Below are positions 19,729 to 29,261 of a stretch of 64,000 nt of DNA, piece after piece. The DNA comes from Gammaproteobacteria bacterium (GTDB lineage Bacteria; Pseudomonadota; Gammaproteobacteria; Pseudomonadales; Ketobacteraceae). The stretch covers positions 62,001 through 126,000 of the forward strand of contig JABLXQ010000011.1 of assembly GCA_013178375.1 (NCBI GenBank). Reading direction: 5' to 3'. A program made the translations under genes and the position numbers. The notes beneath the pieces are model-generated. The model had not been told where the DNA came from. It saw only the letters and a program-made list of their open reading frames with translations, and made no database searches. Within the stretch, counting starts at the first letter, position 1. Every line of letters starts with the position of its first letter.

Positions 19729-20649
19729 ATGCCGCACGCCGACTGGCACATTCTGGGCCCGGGAGCCATCGGTTCCCTGTTTGCCTGGCACCTGGCGGAA
19801 GCCGGTTGCAGCGTTCGCCTGCTCACCCGCCATCCCGGCGAAAGCGCCCGTCTGATCACCCTGGACGACCAGACCAGCCCCGCACACACCAGCGCCACCC
19901 GCGCCTTCCACGTGGATCACCAGGACACGCCCATCCAGCGTCTGCTGGTGACCGTGAAAGCGCACCAGACCGCTGCCGCACTGGAATCCATCCGCCACCG
20001 CATCGACGCCGGCAGCCTGATCCTGTTCCTGCAAAACGGCATGGGCACTTGGGACTGCGCCAAAGCCCTGTTCCCCGCCACCCGCTGGCTGGTGGGCACC
20101 ACCACCGAAGGTTCCTGGCGGGCGGCGGATCGCCACATCATCCACGCCGGACGCGGCGAGACCTGGATCGGCAGCCTGAACCCGGCCTGGAGCAATGACG
20201 CGGTGCACCTGGTTGATGCGCTGAAAAGTACATTGCTCCACCCCGGCCACGATCCACAGATCCTGCAACGGCTATGGCGCAAGCTGGCGGTGAACTGCGC
20301 AATCAATCCCCTCACGGTCCTGTACGACTGCCGCAACGGCGAGCTGCTGCAGAAGCCGGCGGCGCTGCGGCAGATGGAAGCGGTGTGCCTTGAGGTGGAA
20401 CGGGTGATGGGGGCTGCTCTGGGAGGCGTCACGGTGGAGCCGCTGCTGCCGCTGGTGCGCGCGGTGGCGGAGAAAACCGGCGCCAATCATTCATCCATGC
20501 TGCAGGATTACCGGCGGGGCCAGCCCACCGAAATCGAATTCATTACCGGGTATCTGGTGGCGGAGGGGCTCCGCCTGGGTATCGCCACGCCGGAGAACGC
20601 CGCAATTCTGGACGCCATCCGGCAACTGGCGCCTGCCGGTTCCCGCTAG
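19729..20649 (+). CDS. panE: 2-dehydropantoate 2-reductase
   Basis: A 306-residue ketopantoate reductase, which makes pantoate with NADPH in the pantothenate/CoA pathway. The Rossmann motif is HILGPGAIGSLFAWHLAEAG; TVKAHQ is the family's K-x-x-Q segment; KLAVNCAINPLTVL carries the catalytic Lys and Asn region; HSSMLQDYRRGQPTEIEFI is the conserved C-terminal signature. It is not next to other pan genes. The length is typical. Confidence 0.92.
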   Translation: MPHADWHILGPGAIGSLFAWHLAEAGCSVRLLTRHPGESARLITLDDQTSPAHTSATRAFHVDHQDTPIQRLLVTVKAHQTAAALESIRHRIDAGSLILFLQNGMGTWDCAKALFPATRWLVGTTTEGSWRAADRHIIHAGRGETWIGSLNPAWSNDAVHLVDALKSTLLHPGHDPQILQRLWRKLAVNCAINPLTVLYDCRNGELLQKPAALRQMEAVCLEVERVMGAALGGVTVEPLLPLVRAVAEKTGANHSSMLQDYRRGQPTEIEFITGYLVAEGLRLGIATPENAAILDAIRQLAPAGSR

Positions 20650-20698
20650 GGGCCGAGGTCGCCCGGGCAATCGGGACAATCTCGCGGAAAAAGATATT

Positions 20699-20980
20699 TC
20701 AAATAGATGACAAGTGGCGACGGGGTTCAGTGGCGGTAGTGAGCGCCTTGTACTCCAGCTCGGAATAGCGATTCAGCGCATCCAGGGCCAGTTGCTGGCA
20801 CAGCAGCTCTAATTCCGCATCGCCAGACCCGGCGGCCAGTACATAGGCGAAATTGGCAGTCGCCTCCAGCTGACCCAGCACATAGGATTCATGCTCGCTG
20901 CCCCGGTGGGTCAATGCGGTACGTGACGCGGCGTTCAACAATTCCCGCAGCAATTCAGTATTGATCAGGACATTGCTCAT
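20699..20980 (-). CDS. Small helical protein of unknown function
   Basis: A 93-residue, mostly helical, soluble protein, rich in Leu, Ala and Glu, with no signal peptide or Cys motif. The ATG at 20980 has GGAG about nine bases upstream; an alternative start at 21010 adds ten residues. I do not recognise the family. It is divergent from the cobalamin cluster and shares the 236-base intergenic region that carries an FNR-like site. Confidence 0.6.
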   Translation of the reverse strand: MSNVLINTELLRELLNAASRTALTHRGSEHESYVLGQLEATANFAYVLAAGSGDAELELLCQQLALDALNRYSELEYKALTTATEPRRHLSSI

Positions 20981-21122
20981 GGTCGGTTTCTCCGGGGCAG
21001 AATGCTTCAACGTAGGTGTCGAACTGCGATCACGTCAGCTTGACCCTCACAAAGCTTAGTCGTAGATTGCCGCTCCATTCTGTGACTTTTGATACAAAAG
21101 AGTGGGTCGAAAAGGCCATTTT

Positions 21123-21136
21123 TTGATCAAGATCAG
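21123..21136. promoter_or_regulatory. FNR/Anr-like site upstream of the cobalamin cluster
   Basis: TTGAT, four bases, ATCAG: nine of ten matches to the FNR/Anr consensus TTGAT-N4-ATCAA. It lies about 80 bases before the adenosyltransferase gene and could serve that gene or the divergent small gene. No cobalamin riboswitch was recognised in this gap. Confidence 0.45.
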
Positions 21137-21216
21137 ACTGTCACGAACATACCGGTCACCGGGCGCCTCAACCGGCCCACTTGGCCTGAAATCCGAACCT
21201 GATATGGAGCCATCCC

Positions 21217-21777
21217 ATGGGCCACCGCCTTTCCAAGATCTATACCCGCACCGGCGACCAGGGTACCACCGGACTCGGTGACGGCTCCCGGGTGGACAAG
21301 GACTGCCTGCGGGTGGAAGCCTATGGCACCACCGACGAACTCAACTCGGCCATTGGCATGGTACTGGCGGAAACCAGCGTGCCGGCGGACCTGAGAGGCT
21401 GGCTGCTGGAAATCCAGCACGACCTGTTCGATCTGGGGGGCGAACTCTGCATTCCCGGTCACATCGTGCTGAATGCCACCTTCATCGACCGGCTTGAACA
21501 GCAGATCGACGCCATGAACGAACATCTGCCGCCACTGAAGGAATTCATCCTGCCCGGCGGCAACCGCGCCGCCAGTACCTGCCACCTGGCCCGCACCATC
21601 TGCCGTCGCGCCGAGCGCCGGGTGTTGTCGCTGGCCAAGCAGGAAGCCATCAACGACTGGGGCCTGAAATACCTGAACCGGCTGTCAGACCTGCTGTTCG
21701 TGGCCGCCCGCGTGCTGGCCCGCGCCGACAACGGCAGTGAAGTGCTGTGGAACCGGCAGCGCTTTTCCCAGCCATGA
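21217..21777 (+). CDS. Cob(I)alamin adenosyltransferase, PduO type
   Basis: A 186-residue corrinoid adenosyltransferase of the PduO/MMAB type, which adds the 5'-deoxyadenosyl group from ATP to Co(I) corrinoids. The N-terminal ATP motif KIYTRTGDQGTTGLGDG, the YGTTDELNSAIG motif and the C-terminal CRRAERRV with LKYLNRLSDLLFV are all present. It opens the corrinoid cluster and its stop overlaps the cobU start by four bases. Confidence 0.95.
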   Translation: MGHRLSKIYTRTGDQGTTGLGDGSRVDKDCLRVEAYGTTDELNSAIGMVLAETSVPADLRGWLLEIQHDLFDLGGELCIPGHIVLNATFIDRLEQQIDAMNEHLPPLKEFILPGGNRAASTCHLARTICRRAERRVLSLAKQEAINDWGLKYLNRLSDLLFVAARVLARADNGSEVLWNRQRFSQP

Positions 21778-22310
21778 ACGATTTCATTACCGGCATCGAT
21801 TTCATCCTGGGGGGCGCCCGCTCCGGCAAGAGTGTCATTGCGGAACAGCGGGCCAGGGCCAGCGGCAAACGCATCGTGTACATCGCCACCGCCGAGGCCC
21901 GCGACGGTGAAATGCAGAACCGCATCGCCCATCATCGCGGCCGGCGCCCGTCCCACTGGCAGACGGTGGAAGAGCCACTGCATCTGGCCCAGGCCCTGCG
22001 CGCGCACCAGTCGCCCGATCACCTGATCCTGGTGGATTGCCTGACCCTGTGGCTGAGCAACCTGCTCTGTCGCGACGACCACGAACTGTTCCTGCGCCAG
22101 ACCACCGATCTGCTCGACCACCTGCACCAGAGCCAGCCCAACGTGATTCTGGTGAGCAACGAGACCGGGCTGGGCGTGGTGCCACTGGGGGAACTGAGCC
22201 GCCGCTTTGTTGATGAAGCCGGCTGGCTGCACCAGTCCATCGCCGCGCGCGCGCGCCGGGTCACGCTGATGGTGGCGGGCCTGCCCCTGGTTCTCAAACA
22301 AAGCGACTGA
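21774..22310 (+). CDS. cobU: Adenosylcobinamide kinase / guanylyltransferase
   Basis: A 178-residue bifunctional enzyme that phosphorylates adenosylcobinamide and then makes AdoCbi-GDP. The P-loop GGARSGKS and the VDCLTLWLSNLL and VSNETGLGVVP motifs are diagnostic of CobU/CobP. The ATG at 21774 overlaps the previous stop (ATGA), which supports this start over one nine codons upstream. Confidence 0.95.
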   Translation: MNDFITGIDFILGGARSGKSVIAEQRARASGKRIVYIATAEARDGEMQNRIAHHRGRRPSHWQTVEEPLHLAQALRAHQSPDHLILVDCLTLWLSNLLCRDDHELFLRQTTDLLDHLHQSQPNVILVSNETGLGVVPLGELSRRFVDEAGWLHQSIAARARRVTLMVAGLPLVLKQSD

Positions 22311-22343
22311 AAAAAGCCGACTGAAAGACACGGATTGAACGCC

Positions 22344-23426
22344 ATGACCGACAACAGAACCGACTGGTGGCAGCAACCTGCCCGCCCCCTCGACCACACC
22401 GCCGAACAGAACGCCCGCGAGCGGCAAAACCAGCTGACCAAACCGCCCGGCTCCCTGGGCCGGCTGGAGGAAGTGGCCATTCACCTGGCGGCGTTACAGC
22501 ACACGGACCGGCCCCGGGTCGATCCGGTGCAGATCAGCATTTTCGCCGGCGATCACGGCGTGGTGGCAGAAGGCGTGTCGGCGTTCCCGCAAATCGTCAC
22601 CGTGGAAATGCAGCGCAATTTCGTCAACGGTGGTGCAGCGATCAGCGTGCTGGCGCGGCAGCTGGGAGCAACACTGGAAGTGATCAACACCGGCACGCTG
22701 GCGAATCCGGCGGAGCTGCCCCGGGTAATTCACGAACCGGTGGCGCCGCAGACGCAGAATTTTTGTGAAGGCGATGCCATGACCGACGCCCAGTGGCAAC
22801 AGGCGCTGGCCATCGGCCGTCGCGCTGTGCAACGGGCGGAGCAGCATCAGGCGCATCTGTTTATCGGCGGCGAGATGGGCATCGGCAACACCACCACCGC
22901 CACCGCGCTGCTGTGCGCCCTCACCGGCCTGACGCCGGACGATATCACCGGCGCCGGCACCGGGCTGGATTCCGCCGGCGTGGTGCACAAGATCAAAGTG
23001 ATCGAACGGGCGCTGGAAAAGCACAAGCACATCCTGCACGATCCCGCTGAGGTTTCCCGCGCACTGGGCGGGTTTGAAATCGCAGCGCTCACCGGCGCTT
23101 ATATTGCCGCAGCACAAGCTGGCATGGCAGTGCTGGTGGACGGCTTCATCTGCAGCGCGGCGGCCCTGTGCGCACTGAAACTGAATCCATCGATTCGCCC
23201 CCATCTGTTTTTCAGTCACTGCTCGGCAGAACAGGGCCACCGCAAGGTGATGGCGCACCTGCACGCGGCACCGCTGGTGGACCTGAACCTGCGACTGGGC
23301 GAAGGCAGCGGCGCGGCGGTGGTGGTGCCCCTGTTGCGTGCGGCCTGTGCATTGCACAATGAAATGGCGACATTTGCCGAAGCCGCCGTATCAGGCAAAA
23401 GCAACACGCACGACGGAGATCTGTAA
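22344..23426 (+). CDS. cobT: Nicotinate-nucleotide--dimethylbenzimidazole phosphoribosyltransferase
   Basis: A 360-residue CobT, which activates the lower-ligand base to its alpha-ribotide. Motifs: [12 protein letters not shown] near the N-terminus, [31 protein letters not shown], and RLGEGSGAA with the catalytic Glu. An upstream in-frame TTG (22335) is possible, but the ATG at 22344 gives the usual N-terminus. It precedes cobC by two bases. Confidence 0.96.
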   Translation: MTDNRTDWWQQPARPLDHTAEQNARERQNQLTKPPGSLGRLEEVAIHLAALQHTDRPRVDPVQISIFAGDHGVVAEGVSAFPQIVTVEMQRNFVNGGAAISVLARQLGATLEVINTGTLANPAELPRVIHEPVAPQTQNFCEGDAMTDAQWQQALAIGRRAVQRAEQHQAHLFIGGEMGIGNTTTATALLCALTGLTPDDITGAGTGLDSAGVVHKIKVIERALEKHKHILHDPAEVSRALGGFEIAALTGAYIAAAQAGMAVLVDGFICSAAALCALKLNPSIRPHLFFSHCSAEQGHRKVMAHLHAAPLVDLNLRLGEGSGAAVVVPLLRAACALHNEMATFAEAAVSGKSNTHDGDL

Positions 23427-23428
23427 AC

Positions 23429-24073
23429 ATGCAAGGCAGCAACAAGCCCGCGCGCAAGATCATTCTGGATCTGATCCGCCACGGCGAACCCGAAGGTGGC
23501 GTGAAATACCGGGGTTCGCTGGACGATCCACTGTCCGCCACGGGCTGGCAACAAATGCGCGGTACCTGCGCCAAGGCACTGCAGGCCGGCACCCGCTGGG
23601 ACGCTGTCGTCAGCTCCCCGATGCTGCGCTGTCATGAATTCGCCCGGGAAATTGCCGCGCAACAGCAACTGCCGCTGAGTGTCGTGCCCGATCTGCGGGA
23701 GGTCTGCTTCGGCGAGATCGAAGGTATGCGTCCGGCAGAGGCCTGGCAAAAATACCCGGAGCTGCTGAAGAACATGTGGCAGGCACCGGAACTGCACACC
23801 CCAAACGGCGGCGAGCCTTTTGGCGATTTCATCGCGCGGGTCGAGCAGGCTCTGCGCACCGTCATCGCAACTCATGGCGACCAGCACGTGCTGGTGGTGG
23901 CACATGGCGGCGTTGTCCGCGCATCCTTGTCGGCTTGCTTCGGCTTCACGTCGCGCGCTACATTCTGCGTGGAGGTTCCCTATGCGGCCATGACCCGCAT
24001 CCGCGCCTTCGTCCATGAGGACGGCCACACGGAATACTCCCTCGCCTTCATCAACGGTTTTACGGATCACTGA
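23429..24073 (+). CDS. cobC: Histidine phosphatase, probable alpha-ribazole phosphatase
   Basis: A 214-residue histidine-phosphatase-superfamily protein with LIRHGEPEGG (phosphorylated His in RHGE) and VVAHGGVVRA (second active-site His). In a cobU-cobT-cobC-cobS run this is the CobC enzyme that removes the phosphate in nucleotide-loop assembly. Tight spacing on both sides (two and five bases) indicates one operon. The substrate assignment rests on context, since the superfamily is broad. Confidence 0.9.
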   Translation: MQGSNKPARKIILDLIRHGEPEGGVKYRGSLDDPLSATGWQQMRGTCAKALQAGTRWDAVVSSPMLRCHEFAREIAAQQQLPLSVVPDLREVCFGEIEGMRPAEAWQKYPELLKNMWQAPELHTPNGGEPFGDFIARVEQALRTVIATHGDQHVLVVAHGGVVRASLSACFGFTSRATFCVEVPYAAMTRIRAFVHEDGHTEYSLAFINGFTDH

Positions 24074-24078
24074 TCGCC

Positions 24079-24822
24079 ATGAAATCACTGCTCATCGCCC
24101 TGCAATTTCTCACCCGCATTCCGGTGCCCGTGAAGGACTGCACGCCAGAGCAGGTGCGGGCGTCGATTTACTGGTATGGCGTCGCGGGACTGGCAATCGG
24201 TGCGATTTTGCTGGCGGCGCAAACGCTGCTGCTGTGGCTGCTGCCCTGGGATGCGGACGCGGCGGTGGCGGCCCTGCTGCTGACCCTGTGGGTACTGCTG
24301 ACCGGCGCGCTGCATCTGGATGGCCTGGCTGACAGCGCCGATGCCTGGCTGGGTGGCCACGGCGATCGCGAAAAATCCCTCGCCATCATGAAAGATCCGC
24401 AGTCCGGTCCCGCTGGCGTGATTGCCATCGTACTGGTGCTGCTGCTGAAATTTTCCCTGGTGTTGTATCTGCAGCAGCACCAGCAGATGTTCTACCTGTT
24501 GCTGGTACCGATGCTGGCGCGGGCGATGATGCCGTTCCTGTTTCTGTTCACCCATTACGTGCGCGAAGAAGGTTTGGGCAGCCCGTTTGCCGAACGGCTG
24601 GCGGTGGAAAAAATGCTGCCGGGACTGGTGATTGCGGTGGTGGCAGGCGTGCTGCTAAGCGGTCTGTTCTGGCTGGTGGCAGTGGGGTTGGCGCTGATTA
24701 TGTTTATTACCCTGCGCGCGCTGATGGTGAAACGAATTGGCGGCACCACGGGCGACACGGCCGGTGCGCTGATTGAAATGCTTGAAGTCACCCTGCTGCT
24801 GGGCTGTATTTTTATCGAGTGA
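24079..24822 (+). CDS. cobS: Adenosylcobinamide-GDP ribazoletransferase
   Basis: A 247-residue inner-membrane protein with several hydrophobic spans and the CobS signature GALHLDGLADSADAWLGG, followed by KDPQSGPAGV. It joins AdoCbi-GDP with alpha-ribazole (phosphate) to give cobalamin, the last assembly step. It lies between cobC and cbiZ with gaps of a few bases. Confidence 0.96.
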   Translation: MKSLLIALQFLTRIPVPVKDCTPEQVRASIYWYGVAGLAIGAILLAAQTLLLWLLPWDADAAVAALLLTLWVLLTGALHLDGLADSADAWLGGHGDREKSLAIMKDPQSGPAGVIAIVLVLLLKFSLVLYLQQHQQMFYLLLVPMLARAMMPFLFLFTHYVREEGLGSPFAERLAVEKMLPGLVIAVVAGVLLSGLFWLVAVGLALIMFITLRALMVKRIGGTTGDTAGALIEMLEVTLLLGCIFIE

Positions 24823-24825
24823 CGC

Positions 24826-25572
24826 ATGTCCGAAATTTTATCGCCCCCTCTGGTCTGGCCCGCACTGGGTATGCTGACTGTCACGCCGCACTACAGCCTG
24901 TTTCGCGCGAACAACGTCATGCAGGCAACCGGTTCCTGCGTATGGAACGGCGGCAGTGCCGTGGTGCACGGCTGGCTGAATCAAAAGGTGGCGAAGACCG
25001 CACACGCGGAACTGGAAGCGCCGGTGCAAAGCCTGCAACGGTATGCGCGCGGGCTGGGAATCGAGGCGCCGCTGGCCGGCATGATGACGGCAGCATCGAT
25101 GAAGTCACTGCGTTTTCAGCTGATCCAGGACGAACAGATGACGCTGGCCTGCATCGTCACTTCCGGCATCGAGAACGCGCGCCGTAGCGGCGATCCCTGC
25201 GACGGGGATTTTTCCCACCGGCAACTCACGCAGACGGGCACCATCAATATAGTGCTGATCAGCAACGTTGCCTTTGCACCGGCGGCCCGCATCGAAGCGC
25301 TGATGGTGGCCACCGAGGCGAAGACTGCCGTCTGCTATGATCTGCGCGTGAAAAGTCCGGTGTCGGGTGCGCCGGCCACGGGCACTGGAACGGATTCCAT
25401 TTGTCTGCTGAGCGGAAATTCCGAACTGGATGCGCTGGAATACTGCGGCAAGCACACGCGGATGGGAGAATGGATCGGCCGCGCCACTTATGCGGCGGTG
25501 CGGGAATCGGTGGCGGCCTGTTTGGAGTTGTCGAACGGCGACGCCGGCGCACAACCGGATTCGATTGCGTAG
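24826..25572 (+). CDS. cbiZ: Adenosylcobinamide amidohydrolase CbiZ
   Basis: A 248-residue CbiZ. The conserved segments are CIVTSGIENARRSGDP, INIVLISNVAFAPAARIEAL and VKSPVSGAPATGTGTDSICL. CbiZ removes the aminopropanol (phosphate) side chain of cobinamide or of incomplete corrinoids to give adenosylcobyric acid, which CbiB then rebuilds. Known in archaea and some bacteria as a salvage and remodelling enzyme. It follows cobS after three bases and is convergent with cobQ. Confidence 0.9.
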   Translation: MSEILSPPLVWPALGMLTVTPHYSLFRANNVMQATGSCVWNGGSAVVHGWLNQKVAKTAHAELEAPVQSLQRYARGLGIEAPLAGMMTAASMKSLRFQLIQDEQMTLACIVTSGIENARRSGDPCDGDFSHRQLTQTGTINIVLISNVAFAPAARIEALMVATEAKTAVCYDLRVKSPVSGAPATGTGTDSICLLSGNSELDALEYCGKHTRMGEWIGRATYAAVRESVAACLELSNGDAGAQPDSIA

Positions 25573-25607
25573 CCTTCAGTTGCAAAACAATCCACGACAA
25601 AGAAGCG

Positions 25608-27092
25608 TTACTGCGCCGCCAGAATTTTCCTGATCGCCGCCAGATCCAGGTGCTGCGCCGTCGCATCGGCCAGCCGGTCGATCTGCTGTTCCCGCAGCGC
25701 GCGATAATCCAGTTTTTCCGCCTGCGCAAGACCGCTCCACGCCAGTACCGCCTGTAACGCATCCGGATGATCCAGCACACCGTGCAAGTAGGTACCGGCA
25801 ATCTGCCCGCAGTCTGACAGCGCGCCATCCGTGTCGCCATTGTCAAACCGGATCAGCGGTGATTGCAGCGCGGGACCGGTGCTGATACCAGCGTGAATTT
25901 CATAGCCTTCACACTGCACCGCGCCTTGTGAGACACCCTTTTCCTGCAGCAACAACAAACGGCCACTGCGCCGATGCAACTGCTTGTGCGGCTGCAACTC
26001 CGTCGTCATCTCCAGCCAGCCCAGTCCTTCCGCACTGCGCTGCGTGCCTTCGATGCCGTGCGGGTCCAGCAATTGCTGCCCCAGCATCTGCAAGCCGCCA
26101 CAAATGCCCAGCAACTTGCCACCAAAACGCACATGACGTTGAATCTGCGCCGCCCAACCCTGTTCCCGCAACCAGTGCAGATCCGCCAGCGTATTCTTGC
26201 TGCCCGGCAGAATGATCAGGTCCGCTGGCGGCAGCTTTTCACCGGCACGCACATAGTGAAACTCCACCTGCGGATGCAGCCGCAACGGATCGAAATCCGT
26301 GTGGTTGCTGATGCGCGGCAGCACCGGCACCACCACCACAATTTTCTGCGCGGATTTTTCCACGTCCACCGGGTTAATGCCGTCCTCGCCGTCGATATGC
26401 AGGCCATGCAGATACGGCAGCACGCCCAGCACCGGTTTGCCGGTATGTTGCTCCAGCCAGTCCAGCCCTGATTGCAGCAGTTTGATGTCGCCACGAAACC
26501 GGTTGATGACAAAGCCGCGCACGCGCGCTTGCTCGGATTCACTCAGCAACGCCAGCGTGCCCACCAGATGGGCGAAGACGCCGCCGCGATCGATGTCCGC
26601 AATCAGGATCACCGGGCAGTCCACCGCTTCGGCAAATCCCATGTTGGCGATGTCGCGGTCGCGCAGGTTGATTTCCGCCGGGCTGCCGGCACCTTCCACC
26701 ACAATCAGTTCGTATTGCTGCTGCAGGCGGTGGTAACTTTCCAGCACCGCCGTCATCGCCAGCGTTTTGTATTCGTGATACTGCACCGCGTTCATTTGGT
26801 GGCGAGCCTTGCCATGGATGATCACCTGGGCACCGATGTCGGTGGTGGGCTTGAGCAGCACCGGGTTCATGTCCACCACCGGCTCCAGCCCGGCGGCCTG
26901 GGCCTGCAGGGCCTGGGCACGGCCGATTTCGCCGCCATCCACCGTCACTGCGCTGTTGAGCGCCATGTTCTGCGGTTTGAACGGCACCACGCGCACGCCT
27001 TCGCGCCGAAAAATCCGGCACAGCGCCGCCACCAGCGTGGATTTGCCGGCGTCAGATGTGGTGCCCTGCACCATGATGGTTGTGGCGGTCAT
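25608..27092 (-). CDS. cobQ: Cobyric acid synthase
   Basis: A 494-residue glutamine amidotransferase that amidates four side chains of adenosylcobyrinic acid diamide. N-terminal [20 protein letters not shown] is the P-loop-like ATP site; the C-terminal amidotransferase domain has [21 protein letters not shown] (catalytic Cys) and a terminal GTYLHGVLD (catalytic His). The ATG at 27092 is chosen over 27140 because conservation begins here. It is the only cluster gene on the minus strand and is divergent from cbiB. Confidence 0.95.
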   Translation of the reverse strand: MTATTIMVQGTTSDAGKSTLVAALCRIFRREGVRVVPFKPQNMALNSAVTVDGGEIGRAQALQAQAAGLEPVVDMNPVLLKPTTDIGAQVIIHGKARHQMNAVQYHEYKTLAMTAVLESYHRLQQQYELIVVEGAGSPAEINLRDRDIANMGFAEAVDCPVILIADIDRGGVFAHLVGTLALLSESEQARVRGFVINRFRGDIKLLQSGLDWLEQHTGKPVLGVLPYLHGLHIDGEDGINPVDVEKSAQKIVVVVPVLPRISNHTDFDPLRLHPQVEFHYVRAGEKLPPADLIILPGSKNTLADLHWLREQGWAAQIQRHVRFGGKLLGICGGLQMLGQQLLDPHGIEGTQRSAEGLGWLEMTTELQPHKQLHRRSGRLLLLQEKGVSQGAVQCEGYEIHAGISTGPALQSPLIRFDNGDTDGALSDCGQIAGTYLHGVLDHPDALQAVLAWSGLAQAEKLDYRALREQQIDRLADATAQHLDLAAIRKILAAQ

Positions 27093-27208
27093 GATATACT
27101 TCGCTTCCTTTTTCGCGGTCTGATCGAGCCGGCTGTTCAAGTACTGACTGGCTGATCCTGATGTTCTGAGCCTGATGCTCTTACCCTGATTCCCAGATAC
27201 CGATTCCC

Positions 27209-28162
27209 ATGGATTTTCCGCTGGCTTTCATGCTGACCCTGCTGACCAAAATCCTGCTGGCGCTGGCGCTCGACCAATGGCTGGGAGAGCCCCGCCGCTG
27301 GCATCCGCTGGTGGGCTTCGGCCGTCTGGCACAAAAACTGGAAAAGTCACTCAACCGGGGCGGTGAATGGCAGCGGTTCTGCACCGGCACCCTGGCCTGG
27401 GTGTTGGCCGTGCTGCCGCTGACGGCGCTGGCAACCGCCCTGGCCCTGAGCCCCGCCGGATTCTTCTGGGACGTGGTACTGCTGTATCTGGTGATCGGCC
27501 GCAAAAGCCTGTTCCAGCACAGTCGCCGCGTCTGGCACGCACTGCAGCAACAGGATCTGGAGTCTGCGCGCCATCATACCGGCATGATGGTGAGCCGCGA
27601 AACCGAAAATCTGGATGCCACCGGCTGCACCCGCGCCACCATTGAATCGGTGCTGGAAAATGCCAACGACGGCATTATCGGCGCGCTGTTCTGGTTTGCC
27701 CTGCTGGGAGCACCCGGCGCCGTCTTTTTCCGCCTCGCCAACACGCTGGACGCCATGTGGGGCTACCGCAACGAACGCTTCCTGTTGTTCGGCCGCGCGG
27801 CTGCCCGCATCGACGACGTTCTGAATTTCATTCCCGCCCGCTTGTGCGCACTGGCCTATGCCGGCGCCGGCCACGCTGCCCTGGCGATTCAGGCGTGGAA
27901 AACCCAGGCCCGTTTGCTGAAAAGCCCCAATGGCGGTCCGGTGATGTGTGCCGGCGCAGGCGCACTGGATCTGCAATTGGGTGGCCCGGCGATCTATCAC
28001 GGCACACTGATGGACAAACCTTTTTTCGGCGGCCACCATGCACCGCAGATGCAGGACATCCTGCGCGCCAACCGTCTGGTGGACCGCGCCATCCTGATCC
28101 TGCTGCTGTTTTTTTTCCTGACCGGCGCACTCATCGCGGGCATCGTGAGCATCGCAGCATGA
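27209..28162 (+). CDS. cbiB: Adenosylcobinamide-phosphate synthase
   Basis: A 317-residue membrane protein of the CbiB/CobD family, with [17 protein letters not shown] at the N-terminus, [29 protein letters not shown] and [12 protein letters not shown]. It condenses adenosylcobyric acid with aminopropanol phosphate. The stop overlaps the start of cobD, whose product makes that aminopropanol phosphate, a functional pairing. Confidence 0.95.
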   Translation: MDFPLAFMLTLLTKILLALALDQWLGEPRRWHPLVGFGRLAQKLEKSLNRGGEWQRFCTGTLAWVLAVLPLTALATALALSPAGFFWDVVLLYLVIGRKSLFQHSRRVWHALQQQDLESARHHTGMMVSRETENLDATGCTRATIESVLENANDGIIGALFWFALLGAPGAVFFRLANTLDAMWGYRNERFLLFGRAAARIDDVLNFIPARLCALAYAGAGHAALAIQAWKTQARLLKSPNGGPVMCAGAGALDLQLGGPAIYHGTLMDKPFFGGHHAPQMQDILRANRLVDRAILILLLFFFLTGALIAGIVSIAA

Positions 28163-29196
28163 CGACTTCCGGCACACCTTCACTTTCACCCGTGCAGCAC
28201 GGTGGCAATCTGCACAACGCCATTGCCCGCTACGGCATTCCCCGCGCCGACTGGCTGGATATTTCCACCGGCATTTCACCGTTCCCCTGGCCCGTGCCCA
28301 TAGTGCCATCCGACGTGTGGCAACGCTTGCCGGAACAGGACGGGGCACTGGAACAGGCCGCACGCCAATATTATGGAACCGATGCACTGGCAGTACCCGG
28401 CAGCCAGTGGGCGATCCAGCAATTGCCCGCGCTGTTTTCCCGTCGGCGGGGCGCCACCCGCGTGTGGCTGCCGCAGGAATGTTATGAGGAATACCGCTAC
28501 TGGTGGCAGTTCCACGGTCATGTTCTGCAGCACTACGCAGCGCTGCCGACACAGGAGCAATTGCAGGAACGCGACATTGTCATCGTGCTAAATCCCAACA
28601 ACCCCTCTGCGCACTATCACGCAGTGACAGAATTGCAGGCGCTGGCGCAAAGGCTGCAGCCACTCGATGGCTTTTTGATTCTGGACGAAGCCTTCATGGA
28701 TGCGACACCGACACAATCGCTGTTGCCGCACATCAACGCTGACACCAACGTCATCCTGCTGCGTTCGCTGGGAAAATTTTTTGGACTGGCCGGCATTCGC
28801 ACCGGATTTGTGTGTGGCAACAGAAAAGTGCAGGAAGAACTGCGACGCGTGCTCGGCCCCTGGGCCATCAGTCATCCGGCACAATGGATTGCGATCCAGG
28901 CATTGCAGGATGAAAGCTGGCAGCACGCCATGCGGCAATTGCTACCGGCACAAAGTCAGCGGCTGGCAAACTTGCTGGCGCGGCACTTTCCCGCCGACTG
29001 CATCAGCGCAACACCCTTGTTTGTCACCGTGTCATTAACGCCAGAAAGCCTCACGCACTGGCAGGACCAGCTGGCACGACATGGCATCTGGACCCGCTGT
29101 TTTATGCAGTGGGGAAAATTGCGTTTCGGGCTGGCAGACGATGCAGGACTGGCGCGGCTGGAGCAGGCACTGGAACGTTGCGCCGCTGACGAATAA
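28159..29196 (+). CDS. cobD: Threonine-phosphate decarboxylase
   Basis: A 345-residue PLP-dependent fold-type I enzyme of the histidinol-phosphate aminotransferase group. HGGNLHNAIARYGIP and WLDISTGISPFPWP form the N-terminal CobD signature; VLNPNNPSAHYH is substrate-binding; ILDEAFMD has the PLP Asp; RSLGKFFGLAGIRTGF has the PLP Lys. It makes (R)-1-amino-2-propanol O-phosphate from threonine phosphate for CbiB. The ATG at 28159 overlaps the cbiB stop; a longer in-frame reading from 27757 is antagonistic to cbiB and is rejected. Confidence 0.93.
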   Translation: MTTSGTPSLSPVQHGGNLHNAIARYGIPRADWLDISTGISPFPWPVPIVPSDVWQRLPEQDGALEQAARQYYGTDALAVPGSQWAIQQLPALFSRRRGATRVWLPQECYEEYRYWWQFHGHVLQHYAALPTQEQLQERDIVIVLNPNNPSAHYHAVTELQALAQRLQPLDGFLILDEAFMDATPTQSLLPHINADTNVILLRSLGKFFGLAGIRTGFVCGNRKVQEELRRVLGPWAISHPAQWIAIQALQDESWQHAMRQLLPAQSQRLANLLARHFPADCISATPLFVTVSLTPESLTHWQDQLARHGIWTRCFMQWGKLRFGLADDAGLARLEQALERCAADE

Positions 29197-29261
29197 TTTC
29201 CGTCAAATTAGCCGCTGACAACAGCGCAGCATCAATCGAAAATCATCCGGAAACCTATCAC

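Noticed and set aside
27757..28158. N-terminal extension of cobD
   Set aside because: It overlaps cbiB in another frame; the conserved CobD N-terminus begins at 28159, where ATGA overlap is seen.
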